Below, piece after piece: positions 35,786 through 43,414 of a stretch of 64,000 bases of DNA. The stretch is taken from contig OZ242023.1 in the NCBI GenBank assembly GCA_965204915.1, forward strand, positions 2,170,001 through 2,234,000, written 5' to 3'. This DNA is from HK1 sp965204915. GTDB lineage: Bacteria > Pseudomonadota > Gammaproteobacteria > HK1. The first letter of the stretch is position 1, and the number at the start of each line of letters is the position of its first letter. A program made the position numbers and the translations under genes. The notes beneath the pieces were generated by a model that was given only the letters and a program-made list of their open reading frames with translations, had not been told where the DNA came from and did not search any database.

Positions 35786-35861
35786 GCGGGAATAGCTCAG
35801 TTGGTAGAGCACAACCTTGCCAAGGTTGGGGTCGCGAGTTCGAATCTCGTTTCCCGCTCCA
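35786..35861 (+). tRNA. glyW: tRNA-Gly (GCC)
   Basis: The 76-nt gene folds as a normal cloverleaf: acceptor GCGGGAA/TTCCCGC, D-arm AGCTCAGTTGGTAGAGC, anticodon loop with GCC and T-arm with GTTCGAATC. CCA is encoded at 35859-35861. It occupies the same position as E. coli glyW downstream of pgsA. Confidence 0.97.
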
Positions 35862-35909
35862 GGCACTTCATCAATCGAGGGTGGTCCGCTACCCCCGAGT
35901 GATGCTTCG

Positions 35910-35983
35910 GGCTGAGTGGCAGAGTGGTCATGCAGCGGCCTGCAAAGCCGTGTACGCCGGTTCGATTCCGACCTCAGCCTCCA
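35910..35983 (+). tRNA. cysT: tRNA-Cys (GCA)
   Basis: The 74-nt gene has acceptor GGCTGAG/CTCAGCC, discriminator T as in other tRNA-Cys, an anticodon stem-loop around CTGCAAA with anticodon GCA, and encoded CCA (35981-35983). It follows tRNA-Gly by 48 bp, as cysT follows glyW in E. coli. Confidence 0.97.
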
Positions 35984-36204
35984 TCCCCCGGAGCCATTGC
36001 ACGCTTCGGCTTCTTCCCGGCCGGCGGGCGGTTCGTCAACGCACGCCCGGCGAGGGGCGCGCGTTCCGTCATCCGTACCATGCACCGTCCGCGCCGCCCG
36101 ATCGACGTCGACGTGATGCGATCATCGCCATCCTCCGACCGTCCATCCGGAGCCGCCGCACGAAACGGCCCCGCGCCGGTTCCATCTCCCGTCGAGTCGA
36201 GTCG

Positions 36205-36233
36205 TTTACATTCCCGTGACGCCTCCCTATGCT
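36205..36233 (+). promoter_or_regulatory. Candidate separate promoter for tRNA-Leu(UAA)
   Basis: TTTACA (36205-36210) and TATGCT (36228-36233) are separated by exactly 17 bp and lie 13 bp before the tRNA-Leu gene. The 263-bp spacer after tRNA-Cys otherwise shows no gene. This suggests the intron-bearing tRNA is transcribed on its own. Confidence 0.65.
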
Positions 36234-36246
36234 GCCGTCCGTCACT

Positions 36247-36556
36247 GCCCGGGTGGCGGAACTGGCAGACGCAGCGGACTCGCCGGGGTCCCCCACGGGG
36301 AAACGCGTGGGTGCAAAGGGGTCAAATTCGGGGAACCCTTAACAGATCGAGCTGATGGCGATCCCGAGCTAAGCCCATTCCACATGGGAAAGTGTAGAGA
36401 CTAGACGGCCCCTGCCTAAGTGCCGGACGGCATATGGCAAAGGGATAGTCCAGACCACGAAGCGCACCGAAAGGGCGTGGTAGCGAAAGCTATGGTGGTA
36501 CGTAAAATCCGCCGGCCCGCGTGGCCTTACCGGTTCGATTCCGGTCCCGGGCACCA
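36247..36556 (+). tRNA. leuZ: tRNA-Leu (UAA), interrupted by a group I intron
   Basis: The 5' exon is 36247-36280 (GCCCGGGTGGCGG to GCGGACT) and the 3' exon is 36503-36556 (TAAAATCCGC to CCCGGGCACCA, with CCA encoded). Joining them gives acceptor GCCCGGG/CCCGGGC, anticodon stem GCGGA/TCCGC and loop CT-TAA-AA, that is anticodon UAA, plus a long class II variable arm. The position matches E. coli leuZ, the third tRNA after pgsA. The exons are separated by a 222-bp intron located between U33 and U34, one nucleotide before the site used by cyanobacterial tRNA-Leu(UAA) introns. Confidence 0.93.
36281..36502 (+). ncRNA. Group I self-splicing intron (Azoarcus-like, IC3 type) in tRNA-Leu(UAA)
   Basis: The 222-nt intron contains conserved group I core segments resembling the Azoarcus tRNA-Ile ribozyme: GGGGTCAAATTCGGGGAACCC (P4-P6 side), AGTGTAGAGACTAGACGGC (P7 5' strand and guanosine site) and GGGATAGTCCAGACC (P7 3' strand). 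The 5' exon end GGACU pairs with the intron internal guide GGUCC (36287-36291), placing the required U-G pair at the 5' splice site (U36280). The intron ends in G (36502), as group I introns must. It is too short to encode a homing endonuclease. Splicing is expected to be autocatalytic with GTP. Confidence 0.93.
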
Positions 36557-36726
36557 CCATTCGCCAGGTCGGATCGGGGTTTATTTGACATAATATTGAT
36601 TATGCGCAGTTTCTGTGATCGGCGTGACGACGGGAACGCCAATCCAGCATGGAAGCCCGGTCCAGCCGGACGACCCGCTCGGTCGTGCTTGGCCCTGGAT
36701 TGGGCCCTGGATTGGGCGTTGCGGTG

Positions 36727-37713
36727 TCAGCCGTCGTTCTTCGAGACCGCCGGAAGCAGCGCCGAAAGCGCCTTGTACACGCCGGCGCCGATGATCGCGC
36801 CGGTGATGGGCGCGAGGATGTAGACGGTGAAGAAGCCGCCCCGGGGGCCCGGGATGGCGACGTCCCCCCAACCGAGGAACCAGGACACCGCGCGCGGGCC
36901 GAAGTCGCGGGCGGGATTCAGGGCCGCCTGGGTCAGGGGCGCGACGACGGAGATGATGGCGGCGACGCCGACCCCGATGACCACCGCGGCGGCGGCGGAC
37001 GGCGGCCGTCCGGGGTTCCTCGGGCTGGTCACCGCGAACACCAGGAACGCGAGCATCGCGGTGCCGATCAGCTCCGCCATGAACGCGGAGACGGGGCCGA
37101 CGACGCGCCACGCCTGCTCGTTGGTGCCGAAGACCGCCGGGTTCGGGAAGTACTCGCCGAACACCATCGCGCTCAGCTCGCTGCCCGGCCCTCCTCTCAG
37201 CAAGCCGTGCTGGCGCTCGAACTCGATGATCGCCTCGAAGAACATGCCGTAGAGCACGATGGACGCCGCGGCGGCTCCCAGGGTCTGGGCGACCCAGTAC
37301 GGTACGACCCGCCGCCACGGGAATCCGTCCCAGACCGCGGCGGCGGCGGTGATGGCGGGGTTGATGTGCGCGCCGGACAGGGCTGCAGCGGTGTAGATGC
37401 CGAGGCTCACGCCGACCGCCCACACCACCGCAACCTGCCACAGGCCCGCCTGCGCGCCGGTCACCACGGCGGCGTTGACCGCCCCGACCCCGAAGAAGAC
37501 GAGTATGAAGGTTCCGAAGAACTCCCCCGCGAGGGCGCCGGGTAGCGGCAGGGCCGCCAGACCCGAGGGGGGCTTGGCCTCGGTCTCGGTACCGCCAGGT
37601 CGAAATCGTGTCGAGCTCCCCGCCGGGGAATGGGCCGAAGGTGTTTCGGTCTCGGCCTCTGCCGAGGCCGAGACCGCGGCGTCGCCGGATGCGGGGGTGC
37701 CGCTCTCGCTCAA
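36727..37713 (-). CDS. MIP family channel, aquaglyceroporin-like
   Basis: The 328-residue protein has a low-complexity N-terminal extension of about 50 residues, then six TM helices and two half-helices of the aquaporin fold. The first pore motif is SGAHINPAITAA and the second ALNPARDFGPR. The Asp after NPAR is the marker of glycerol-conducting GlpF-type channels. The likely substrate is glycerol or a similar small polyol. An alternative is arsenite/As(III), which such channels also pass, and the neighbouring arsenite oxidase genes make that worth considering. No glycerol kinase gene is adjacent. Its start lies near a dRS3-like palindromic repeat. Confidence 0.87.
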   Translation of the reverse strand: MSESGTPASGDAAVSASAEAETETPSAHSPAGSSTRFRPGGTETEAKPPSGLAALPLPGALAGEFFGTFILVFFGVGAVNAAVVTGAQAGLWQVAVVWAVGVSLGIYTAAALSGAHINPAITAAAAVWDGFPWRRVVPYWVAQTLGAAAASIVLYGMFFEAIIEFERQHGLLRGGPGSELSAMVFGEYFPNPAVFGTNEQAWRVVGPVSAFMAELIGTAMLAFLVFAVTSPRNPGRPPSAAAAVVIGVGVAAIISVVAPLTQAALNPARDFGPRAVSWFLGWGDVAIPGPRGGFFTVYILAPITGAIIGAGVYKALSALLPAVSKNDG

Positions 37714-37740
37714 GATCCTCTCCTCATGATTGACGGGAAG

Positions 37741-37916
37741 CTCTCGAACTCAAGTTTCGAGATTCGCCGACCGAAATGGATTCCCGCTTTCGCGGGAATG
37801 ACGGCCAGCGTAAAAGTAACGTGTCTCGTTGAAATGACGTCATTCCCGCGAAAGCGGGAATCCATCGCCTGATTCAAGGTATTTTGAATCCCGAAACTTG
37901 AGTCTCGAAATTGCTC
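37741..37916. repeat. Nested palindromic element with dRS3-like repeats (MITE-like)
   Basis: Two perfect 28-bp inverted copies (37776-37803 and 37838-37865) each contain ATTCCCGCGAAAGCGGGAAT or its complement, matching the ATTCCC-N8-GGGAAT pattern of dRS3 repeats. They are flanked by outer arms ACTCAAGTTTCG (37748-37759) and CGAAACTTGAGT (37892-37903). A further 7-bp hairpin GATTCAA/TTGAATC lies at 37871-37890. The whole reads as a non-coding transposable-like repeat. It lies between the aquaglyceroporin start and the pentapeptide gene stop. Confidence 0.82.
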
Positions 37917-37952
37917 GCCAGCACCGTCATGGTCTTTCCATTTCATGTACAT

Positions 37953-38921
37953 TCAATGAATTACTTGGCGTAGCGCGTCCGGCACGCCGGTGGCGGCGCC
38001 GAGCCGGACGCCGGCCGAACGAACACCTTCAACGCGCAGCCCCGACAACGCCGCCTGCTCCAGATTCGTGTCTTCCAGTGTCGCGTCACGCATGATCGCG
38101 TCGCTCAGATCGGCGCCGACGAGCTGGGCGGCCGTCAGGTCCGCCCTGCTGAAATCGGCCGCCGTGAACTCGGCTCCGTAGGCACGGATCCAGGCCAGGG
38201 CGGCGCCGGTGAAATGCGCTCCGGCGGCCCGCACCCACGTGAGATCGGCGTACCGGAGCCGGGCGCGGCGCAGGTTCGCGCCCTCCAGCACCGCCTCGCC
38301 CAGATCGACGCTGACCAGGCCGGCCGCTTCGAGGCTCGCACCGGCGAGGTCCGCGCCCCGCAGCCGTGCTCCCCGGGGACCCGGGTGCCCTGCCCCCGAT
38401 GCGCCCAGCTCCGCCCCGTCGAGCGTCGCCGTTCGCAGCACCGCCTGCGAGAGATCGCTGTCGCTCAGGAGCGCGCCGGCCAGATCCGCGGATTCGAGGT
38501 TCGCGCGCACCAGCGAAGCGCCGGCGAGGAGCGCGCCTTGCATCGACGCGCGCGCGAGCGACGCTGAATCGAGCTTGGCGCGTGGCAGTATCGCGTGCGT
38601 GAAGATCGCGTCGTCGAGCCGGGCGCGGGTGAGGTCCGCCCCGCCGAGGTCGGCGCCGGTGAAGTCGGCGCCCCGCCCGTCCGCTTCGCGCAGGTAGGCT
38701 TCGCGCAGATCCGCGCCTTTCAGCGAAGCGCCCCGGAGATCGGTCCCGGCAAGGTTCGCGCCGGTGAACACCGCGCCGTCGAGCACCTGGCCGGCGAAGC
38801 TCCGGCCGCGGAGGTCGGCGCCCCGGAAGTCCGGCTCGTCCGCCGGTGCATTCGGGCCGGCCAGCGCGACGGCAGCCGCGAGCGCCGTCGCCGCGAGCGC
38901 CCTCGGCAGGGCGATGAGCAC
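37953..38921 (-). CDS. Exported pentapeptide-repeat protein
   Basis: The 322-residue protein has a signal peptide (VLIALPRALAATALAAAVAL, cleavage near APA-DEP) followed by about 50 pentapeptide repeats of the A(D/N)LxG type, for example ANLAGTDLRGASLKGADLRE. These form a right-handed quadrilateral beta-helix. The GTG at 38921 is chosen because AGGAG sits upstream and the signal peptide follows at once. The function of secreted pentapeptide proteins is generally unknown. It follows aioA by 148 bp on the same strand, so read-through from the arsenite oxidase operon is possible. Confidence 0.87.
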   Translation of the reverse strand: MLIALPRALAATALAAAVALAGPNAPADEPDFRGADLRGRSFAGQVLDGAVFTGANLAGTDLRGASLKGADLREAYLREADGRGADFTGADLGGADLTRARLDDAIFTHAILPRAKLDSASLARASMQGALLAGASLVRANLESADLAGALLSDSDLSQAVLRTATLDGAELGASGAGHPGPRGARLRGADLAGASLEAAGLVSVDLGEAVLEGANLRRARLRYADLTWVRAAGAHFTGAALAWIRAYGAEFTAADFSRADLTAAQLVGADLSDAIMRDATLEDTNLEQAALSGLRVEGVRSAGVRLGAATGVPDALRQVIH

Positions 38922-39069
38922 CGGCTCTCCTGGGAGCGGCGCGGACCTCTTGCGCCCATGACCGTTCGCCGCTTGGCGCCGGCTTTGCCGGATCGGGTGG
39001 AAAGCCGCGGCAAGCAGGCATGACGCGATGCCGCGCACACACTTCGTCATCGGGAGCGAATCGGCCATC

Positions 39070-41565
39070 TCAAACCGCCACGTTCTGCGGCCGGAACGAG
39101 ACCCGTCGAGTATCCGGCTGGGGACCGATGCGCCGGACGTCGGCCCATGCGCCCTTGTAGTAGGGGATCGTGGTGGTCGGATCGACGTGGTCCGAGACGA
39201 GATCCCCCGCCGCGCCGCGCGGCTGCCCGAACACCATGAAGGTATGCCCGCGCTTCACCGACGTCGCCGGGTACGCTGTGGCCCGGACCGTGCCGGCGTC
39301 GTTGGAGAGCTCGACGAGGTCGCCCGGGCCGATCCCGAGCTCATGAGCGTCTTCGGGGTGCATCTCCAGGTACGGCAAGGGCACCCGGTCGCGGTAGAAC
39401 GGAACGTGGCGATGGTGGTAGAGGGTCTGCCAGACATGGTTCGTGCGCCCGTTGTTCACCCAGAACCGGTAGCGGCGGCGCTGGGCCTCGAACGCCGCGC
39501 CGTATCCGGGCCAGGGAAGGGGCGCGGGGATGAAGCGCGCCTTGCCCGAGGGGGTGGAGAAGCGGCCGTCCTCGTGCAGCCGGACGGTGCCGGAAGGCGT
39601 CCGGTTCACCATGCGCACCGGCGTCTGGATCCCCTCGTTGCCGAGCCGGCGCAGCAGATCGTAGGTCACCCCCGCGTAACCTTCCATCGGATCGTCCGGG
39701 CCGCCGTCGAACCGGTAGCGGGCATGGATGAAGACGTCCTCGTCGCTGCGCCAGTCGAAATCGAGGAAGCGGTTGGCCATCAAGGGGTTGCGGTCGTCGA
39801 GGTAGAGCCGGCGGAGGCGTCTCGCGAAGCGCGCGGCGATGGCCCAGTCCGGGATCGCCTCCCCCGGCGGATCCATGAACCGCTCGTAGAGCCGCAGCCG
39901 CCGCTCCCCGTTGATCGACGTGAGGTTCATCTCGCCCCATTGGGCGGCGGGCAGCACCAGGTGGGCGTGGCGGGCGGTCGCGGTGAGGTAGATGTCCTGG
40001 GCCAGGATGAACATGCCGCCGCGCTTCATCGCCTCGACCACGGCGGTGACCCGGCGGCCGATTGGAGCGCCCTCGGTGGCGTGGAGCGCCTCGGTGACGA
40101 GGCCGCCGCGCCGCTTCAGGGCCTCCTCCATCGCCTCGGCCCGCAAGGTCGTGAGCACGGGATTGCAGCCGCCGACCCAGAAGACCTTGGCCTCGCCCCG
40201 GCGCACCGATTCATCGACGTTCAGCCCCGGACGCCCGCCGGGATACGGCGGCCTCACATAGCCTTCCTGGTGGCCGCCGAGGCGGCTGATCCCGGTCCCG
40301 GGCTTGCCGACGTTGCCGCCGAGGAGCCCGAGCCCGACGATCGCGGCGACGTTCTCGTAGTTCTTCAGCCCCCAGATCAGCCCTTTCTCGTAGTGCAGCA
40401 GGGTCCGGCGGCGGAAGCCCCCCGGCTTCGGAGCGGCGATCCACCGGGCCGCCTCGTGGATCCGCTCCGGCGCGATTCCGCAGAGCCGGGCGGCGCGGTC
40501 CACGACCTCGCCCGCGGGCCGATCCACCTGGAGGGTGGAGCGCTGCCAGGACTCGAAGGTCTGCCATTCGCAGTGGCGGCGCAGGAAGTCCACGTCGTGC
40601 CAGCGCCGGTCGAGGATCACGCGGGCGATGGCGTTGAGCAGCGCGATGTCGGTGCCGGGCTCGACGTCGAGGTGCATCACCCGCCCCGCCCCGCCCGCCG
40701 CTTCCGCCGTCGCCACCGTCATGGTGCGGCGCGGGTCGATGACGATCATGCGCCCGCGCTCGACCGGCTCGGTGCCGAAGGCGGCCTGCTTGCTCCGCAA
40801 GGTGGCGCCCTGGAGGTTCGGCGCCATGTGGTCGAGGAAGTAGTTGGTCTGGGTCTCGTAGGGGTTCGCGCCGGCGATGACGATGGTGTCCGCGAGCCGG
40901 GCGTCGAGGTAGGCGTTGGTCAGGGGCGCGAGCCCCGCGTCGGCGGCGGCGTGGACCTCGCTGTTGTAGGCGGGGCGGTTGTGGATCGACGCGGTGCGGG
41001 TGCCGACGCCCGAGAAGAAGAGCCGCCCGACCGCCCAGTTGTTCTCGAAGCCCCCTCCCCCGCCGCCGTGGTCGAAGAACTTCATCCCCACCGCGTCCGG
41101 TCCCCAGCGGTCCATCACCGCCTTCACGACGCGGGCGCCGAGATCCACGGCCTCCTCCCAGCTCGTGCGCTCGTGGCGCTGCGGCCCGAGGATCATGGGG
41201 ACGTGGAGCCGCGCCTTCGTCTCCTGGTCGGGCGCGTAGAGGGTCTGGGCCAGCCCCGCGCCCCGGACGGAGGCCAGGCCGTGGTTCACCGAGCATGTGC
41301 CGTCGGGGAGGATGGCGACGTGGAAGCGGCGGCCGTCCCTTTCGGTGATCACCCGGTGCATCGACGGCGCGATCCAGTCGGAGTTCGGCGGCAGGGGCTC
41401 GCGCAGATCGAGGCCGAGGGCGTTCTCCTCCGGCGCCGCCCCCCCCTCTCGGCCCTCCGGCCACTTGAGCACGCGATAGCCGCATCCGACGATGCAGAAC
41501 TGGCAGACGGTGTTGCGGCGCTCGGCGTCGGCCGGGGGGATGGGTATGCGGGTGGCGCGGGTCAT
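39070..41565 (-). CDS. aioA: AioA, arsenite oxidase molybdopterin subunit
   Basis: The 831-residue DMSO-reductase-family enzyme oxidises arsenite to arsenate at a bis-MGD molybdenum centre. From the ATG at 41565, the [3Fe-4S] cysteines fall at C21, C24 and C28 (VCQFCIVGCGY), exactly as in Alcaligenes AioA, with S99 in the position of the missing fourth ligand. Arsenite-binding residues appear conserved: H195 and E203 (SIHNRPAYNSEVH), and R428 and H432 (ISRLGGHQEGYVRPP). There is no signal peptide of its own, since AioB carries it. It is last in the run fdr-fdx-moaA-aioB-aioA, and its 5' end is duplicated upstream. No aioXSR regulatory genes are present. Confidence 0.93.
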   Translation of the reverse strand: MTRATRIPIPPADAERRNTVCQFCIVGCGYRVLKWPEGREGGAAPEENALGLDLREPLPPNSDWIAPSMHRVITERDGRRFHVAILPDGTCSVNHGLASVRGAGLAQTLYAPDQETKARLHVPMILGPQRHERTSWEEAVDLGARVVKAVMDRWGPDAVGMKFFDHGGGGGGFENNWAVGRLFFSGVGTRTASIHNRPAYNSEVHAAADAGLAPLTNAYLDARLADTIVIAGANPYETQTNYFLDHMAPNLQGATLRSKQAAFGTEPVERGRMIVIDPRRTMTVATAEAAGGAGRVMHLDVEPGTDIALLNAIARVILDRRWHDVDFLRRHCEWQTFESWQRSTLQVDRPAGEVVDRAARLCGIAPERIHEAARWIAAPKPGGFRRRTLLHYEKGLIWGLKNYENVAAIVGLGLLGGNVGKPGTGISRLGGHQEGYVRPPYPGGRPGLNVDESVRRGEAKVFWVGGCNPVLTTLRAEAMEEALKRRGGLVTEALHATEGAPIGRRVTAVVEAMKRGGMFILAQDIYLTATARHAHLVLPAAQWGEMNLTSINGERRLRLYERFMDPPGEAIPDWAIAARFARRLRRLYLDDRNPLMANRFLDFDWRSDEDVFIHARYRFDGGPDDPMEGYAGVTYDLLRRLGNEGIQTPVRMVNRTPSGTVRLHEDGRFSTPSGKARFIPAPLPWPGYGAAFEAQRRRYRFWVNNGRTNHVWQTLYHHRHVPFYRDRVPLPYLEMHPEDAHELGIGPGDLVELSNDAGTVRATAYPATSVKRGHTFMVFGQPRGAAGDLVSDHVDPTTTIPYYKGAWADVRRIGPQPDTRRVSFRPQNVAV

Positions 41566-41677
41566 GGCTCGGGACGATCCTTGTCCGGCAGCTCGGAGCG
41601 GGCGCACGGTGTTGCGGCGCTCGGCGTCGGCCGGGGGGATGGCGCGCGGGTGGCGCAGGTCATGGCTCGGGACGACA
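41507..41677 (-). repeat. 99-bp-offset tandem duplication of the aioA start region
   Basis: Sequence 41507-41579, covering the first codons of aioA and its upstream bases, recurs at 41606-41677. The shared core includes ACGGTGTTGCGGCGCTCGGC and GTCATGGCTCGGGACGA. The upstream copy has ATG at 41663 followed by ACCTGCGCCACCCGCGC, but lost two bases, so it reads out of frame. It lies between the aioB stop and the real aioA start. Confidence 0.85.
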
Positions 41678-41679
41678 CT

Positions 41680-42213
41680 TCAGATGAGGTTCGTATGCCG
41701 GCCGTAGATGAGCCCGTCCACCCCGATCGCGACCACCGTGTCCGATTCGATGCGAAGCTCGATCCGGGCCAGCGCCTGGCTCGCCTGGCCGATGACGAGG
41801 CCGCCCGCCTTCGCCGGATCGAAGGTGCTCCAGTGGCACGGGCAGATGAGCAGGCGATGTTTCGGCCTGTAGCTCACCGGGCAGCCCTTGTGCGTGCACA
41901 GCGTCGAGAACGCGACGATGCTCGAGTCCGGCCCGACCCCGCCGAGCGCCTCTTCGCTCATGTGCAGCAGCAGCGCCGGCGAGCGGTCGTCGGGATAGGT
42001 GAAGGGGACGGCCGCCCCCGGGGCCAGGGCCGCGAGCTCGGCGATCGGCTTCACCGGATAGTCCGCCGTCTCCGCTCCGGCGGCGTTTCCGGAGGGCGGG
42101 AGCACCCCCGCCGCGACCGCGCCGGCGCCCGCCGCCGCCCCGGTGGTCCGGATGAACTGCCGCCTCGTCAGCCGGCGCCCTTCCGGGTCCTGCCCGTGTT
42201 CTTCTTCCACCAT
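41680..42213 (-). CDS. aioB: AioB, arsenite oxidase Rieske subunit
   Basis: The 177-residue Rieske protein begins with a twin-arginine signal (RRLTRRQFIRTTGAAAG), which would export the folded AioAB pair to the periplasm. The Rieske [2Fe-2S] ligands are C106 and H108 (CTHKGC) and C124 and H127 (CPCHW). C111 and C126 could form the stabilising disulfide. It accepts electrons from AioA and passes them to a c-type cytochrome or azurin. It lies 21 bp after moaA and 114 bp before aioA. Confidence 0.92.
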   Translation of the reverse strand: MVEEEHGQDPEGRRLTRRQFIRTTGAAAGAGAVAAGVLPPSGNAAGAETADYPVKPIAELAALAPGAAVPFTYPDDRSPALLLHMSEEALGGVGPDSSIVAFSTLCTHKGCPVSYRPKHRLLICPCHWSTFDPAKAGGLVIGQASQALARIELRIESDTVVAIGVDGLIYGRHTNLI

Positions 42214-42234
42214 GTCCGGGACTCCGCTCGGGGG

Positions 42235-43302
42235 CTATCCCCCGATGTACGACATCTCGATGCGGCGCCCCGGGCCCGGCGGCTCCGGGGGGGTGTTCCT
42301 GCTGCGCAGCTCGGAGTAGCGGTCGGCACGCCGGCCCCAGAGCGAGCCGATCGCCTCGGACAGGGAGGCGTCGGATGCGCCGCTGCGCACGAGGCCGCGC
42401 AGATCGAAGCCTTCGGTCGCGAACAGGCAGGTGTACAGCCTGCCCTCCGCCGACAGGCGCGCGCGGGTGCAGGCGCCGCAAAACGGCGCGGTGACCGACG
42501 AGATGACCCCGATCTCGCCCGCCCCGTCGGCGTAGCGCCAGCGCCGCGCGACCTCTCCGGGATACTTGGGCTCCACCGGCAGCAACGGGTACGTACGCCC
42601 GATCGTCTCGACGATCTCGCGCGCCGGCACGACGTCGTCCAGACGCCATCCGTTCGTCGCGCCGACGTCCATGTACTCGATGAAGCGCACGATGTGGGGC
42701 GTTCCCCTGAACCGCTCGGCCATCGGCACGAGGTCGTGCTCGTTCACGCCCCGTTTGACCACCATGTTGACCTTGATCGGGCTCAGGCCGGCCTCGCCGG
42801 CGTCTTCGATGGCCCGGAGCACCGGCTCGACGGGGAACCCCACGTCGTTCATCGAGGAGAACACCGCGTCGTCGACGGCGTCCAGGCTCACGGTCAGCCG
42901 CCCGAGCCCCGCGGCGCGCAAGGAGCGGGCGCGCTGCCCGGTCAGGAGCGAGCCGTTGGTGGTGAGGGTCAGGTCTTCGAGCCCCGGAACCGCGGACAGC
43001 ATCCGGACCAGATCGTCGAGCCCCTGGCGCAGGAGCGGCTCCCCGCCGGTCAGCCGGATCTTCCGGACCCCGTGCCCGACGAAGATCGACGCCAGCCGGG
43101 TGATCTCCTCGAACGACAGCAGCTCGCTGCGGGGCATGAAGCGGTAGCTCGCGCCGAAGAGCTCCTTCGGCATGCAGTAGGTGCACCGGAAGTTGCACCG
43201 ATCCGTCACCGAGATCCGGAGATCGTGGAGCGGACGACCGAGCCGGTCCCGGCTGCCCTCCTCCGCACCGGATGCCTGCACCGGGACGCGAGCCGGGGTC
43301 AT
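42235..43302 (-). CDS. moaA: MoaA, GTP 3',8-cyclase
   Basis: The 355-residue radical-SAM enzyme carries out the first step of molybdenum cofactor synthesis. The N-terminal cluster motif is DRCNFRCTYCMP, the SAM motif KIRLTGGEPLL, and the C-terminal cluster lies in APFCGACTRARLSAEGRLYTC. The C-terminal Gly-Gly tail (MSYIGG) needed for activation is present. Its placement inside the arsenite oxidase operon suggests cofactor supply for AioA. A ferredoxin and a reductase precede it and could reduce its clusters, which is inference. The start region is duplicated upstream. Confidence 0.94.
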   Translation of the reverse strand: MTPARVPVQASGAEEGSRDRLGRPLHDLRISVTDRCNFRCTYCMPKELFGASYRFMPRSELLSFEEITRLASIFVGHGVRKIRLTGGEPLLRQGLDDLVRMLSAVPGLEDLTLTTNGSLLTGQRARSLRAAGLGRLTVSLDAVDDAVFSSMNDVGFPVEPVLRAIEDAGEAGLSPIKVNMVVKRGVNEHDLVPMAERFRGTPHIVRFIEYMDVGATNGWRLDDVVPAREIVETIGRTYPLLPVEPKYPGEVARRWRYADGAGEIGVISSVTAPFCGACTRARLSAEGRLYTCLFATEGFDLRGLVRSGASDASLSEAIGSLWGRRADRYSELRSRNTPPEPPGPGRRIEMSYIGG

Positions 43303-43400
43303 CGGCCCGCTCCGGTGTCCGCCCCGGCATCGGGAACCCCCACGAACGCCGCGCCGGACGCCTGCGCCTGCGCCACATCGACCCGTCCGGTGTCCGCCCT
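43268..43400 (-). repeat. Duplicated moaA start region (offset about 76-86 bp)
   Basis: On the minus strand, GGGCGGACACCGGACGGGTCG before ATG (43378) repeats GGGCGGACACCGGAGCGGGCCG before the real moaA ATG (43302). Downstream codons also match: CAGGCGTCCGGCGCGG versus CAGGCATCCGGTGCGG. An 11-nt indel changes the offset from 76 to about 86 bp. The fossil copy lies in the fdx-moaA spacer. Confidence 0.75.
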
Positions 43401-43414
43401 GACTCCCGGGCCGC

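Noticed and set aside
36281..36502. Tandem or degenerate tRNA, or a bulge-helix-bulge archaeal-type intron, as an explanation for the split tRNA-Leu
   Set aside because: The insert is far longer than archaeal-type introns and contains the P4-P7 consensus segments, a guide sequence and the terminal G of group I introns.
37710..37952. An 80-codon minus-strand frame reading MYMKWKDHDGAGEQF then MDSRFRGND
   Set aside because: MDSRFRGND-type translations are the well-known by-product of the GTCATTCCCGCGAAAGCGGG repeat and not real proteins.
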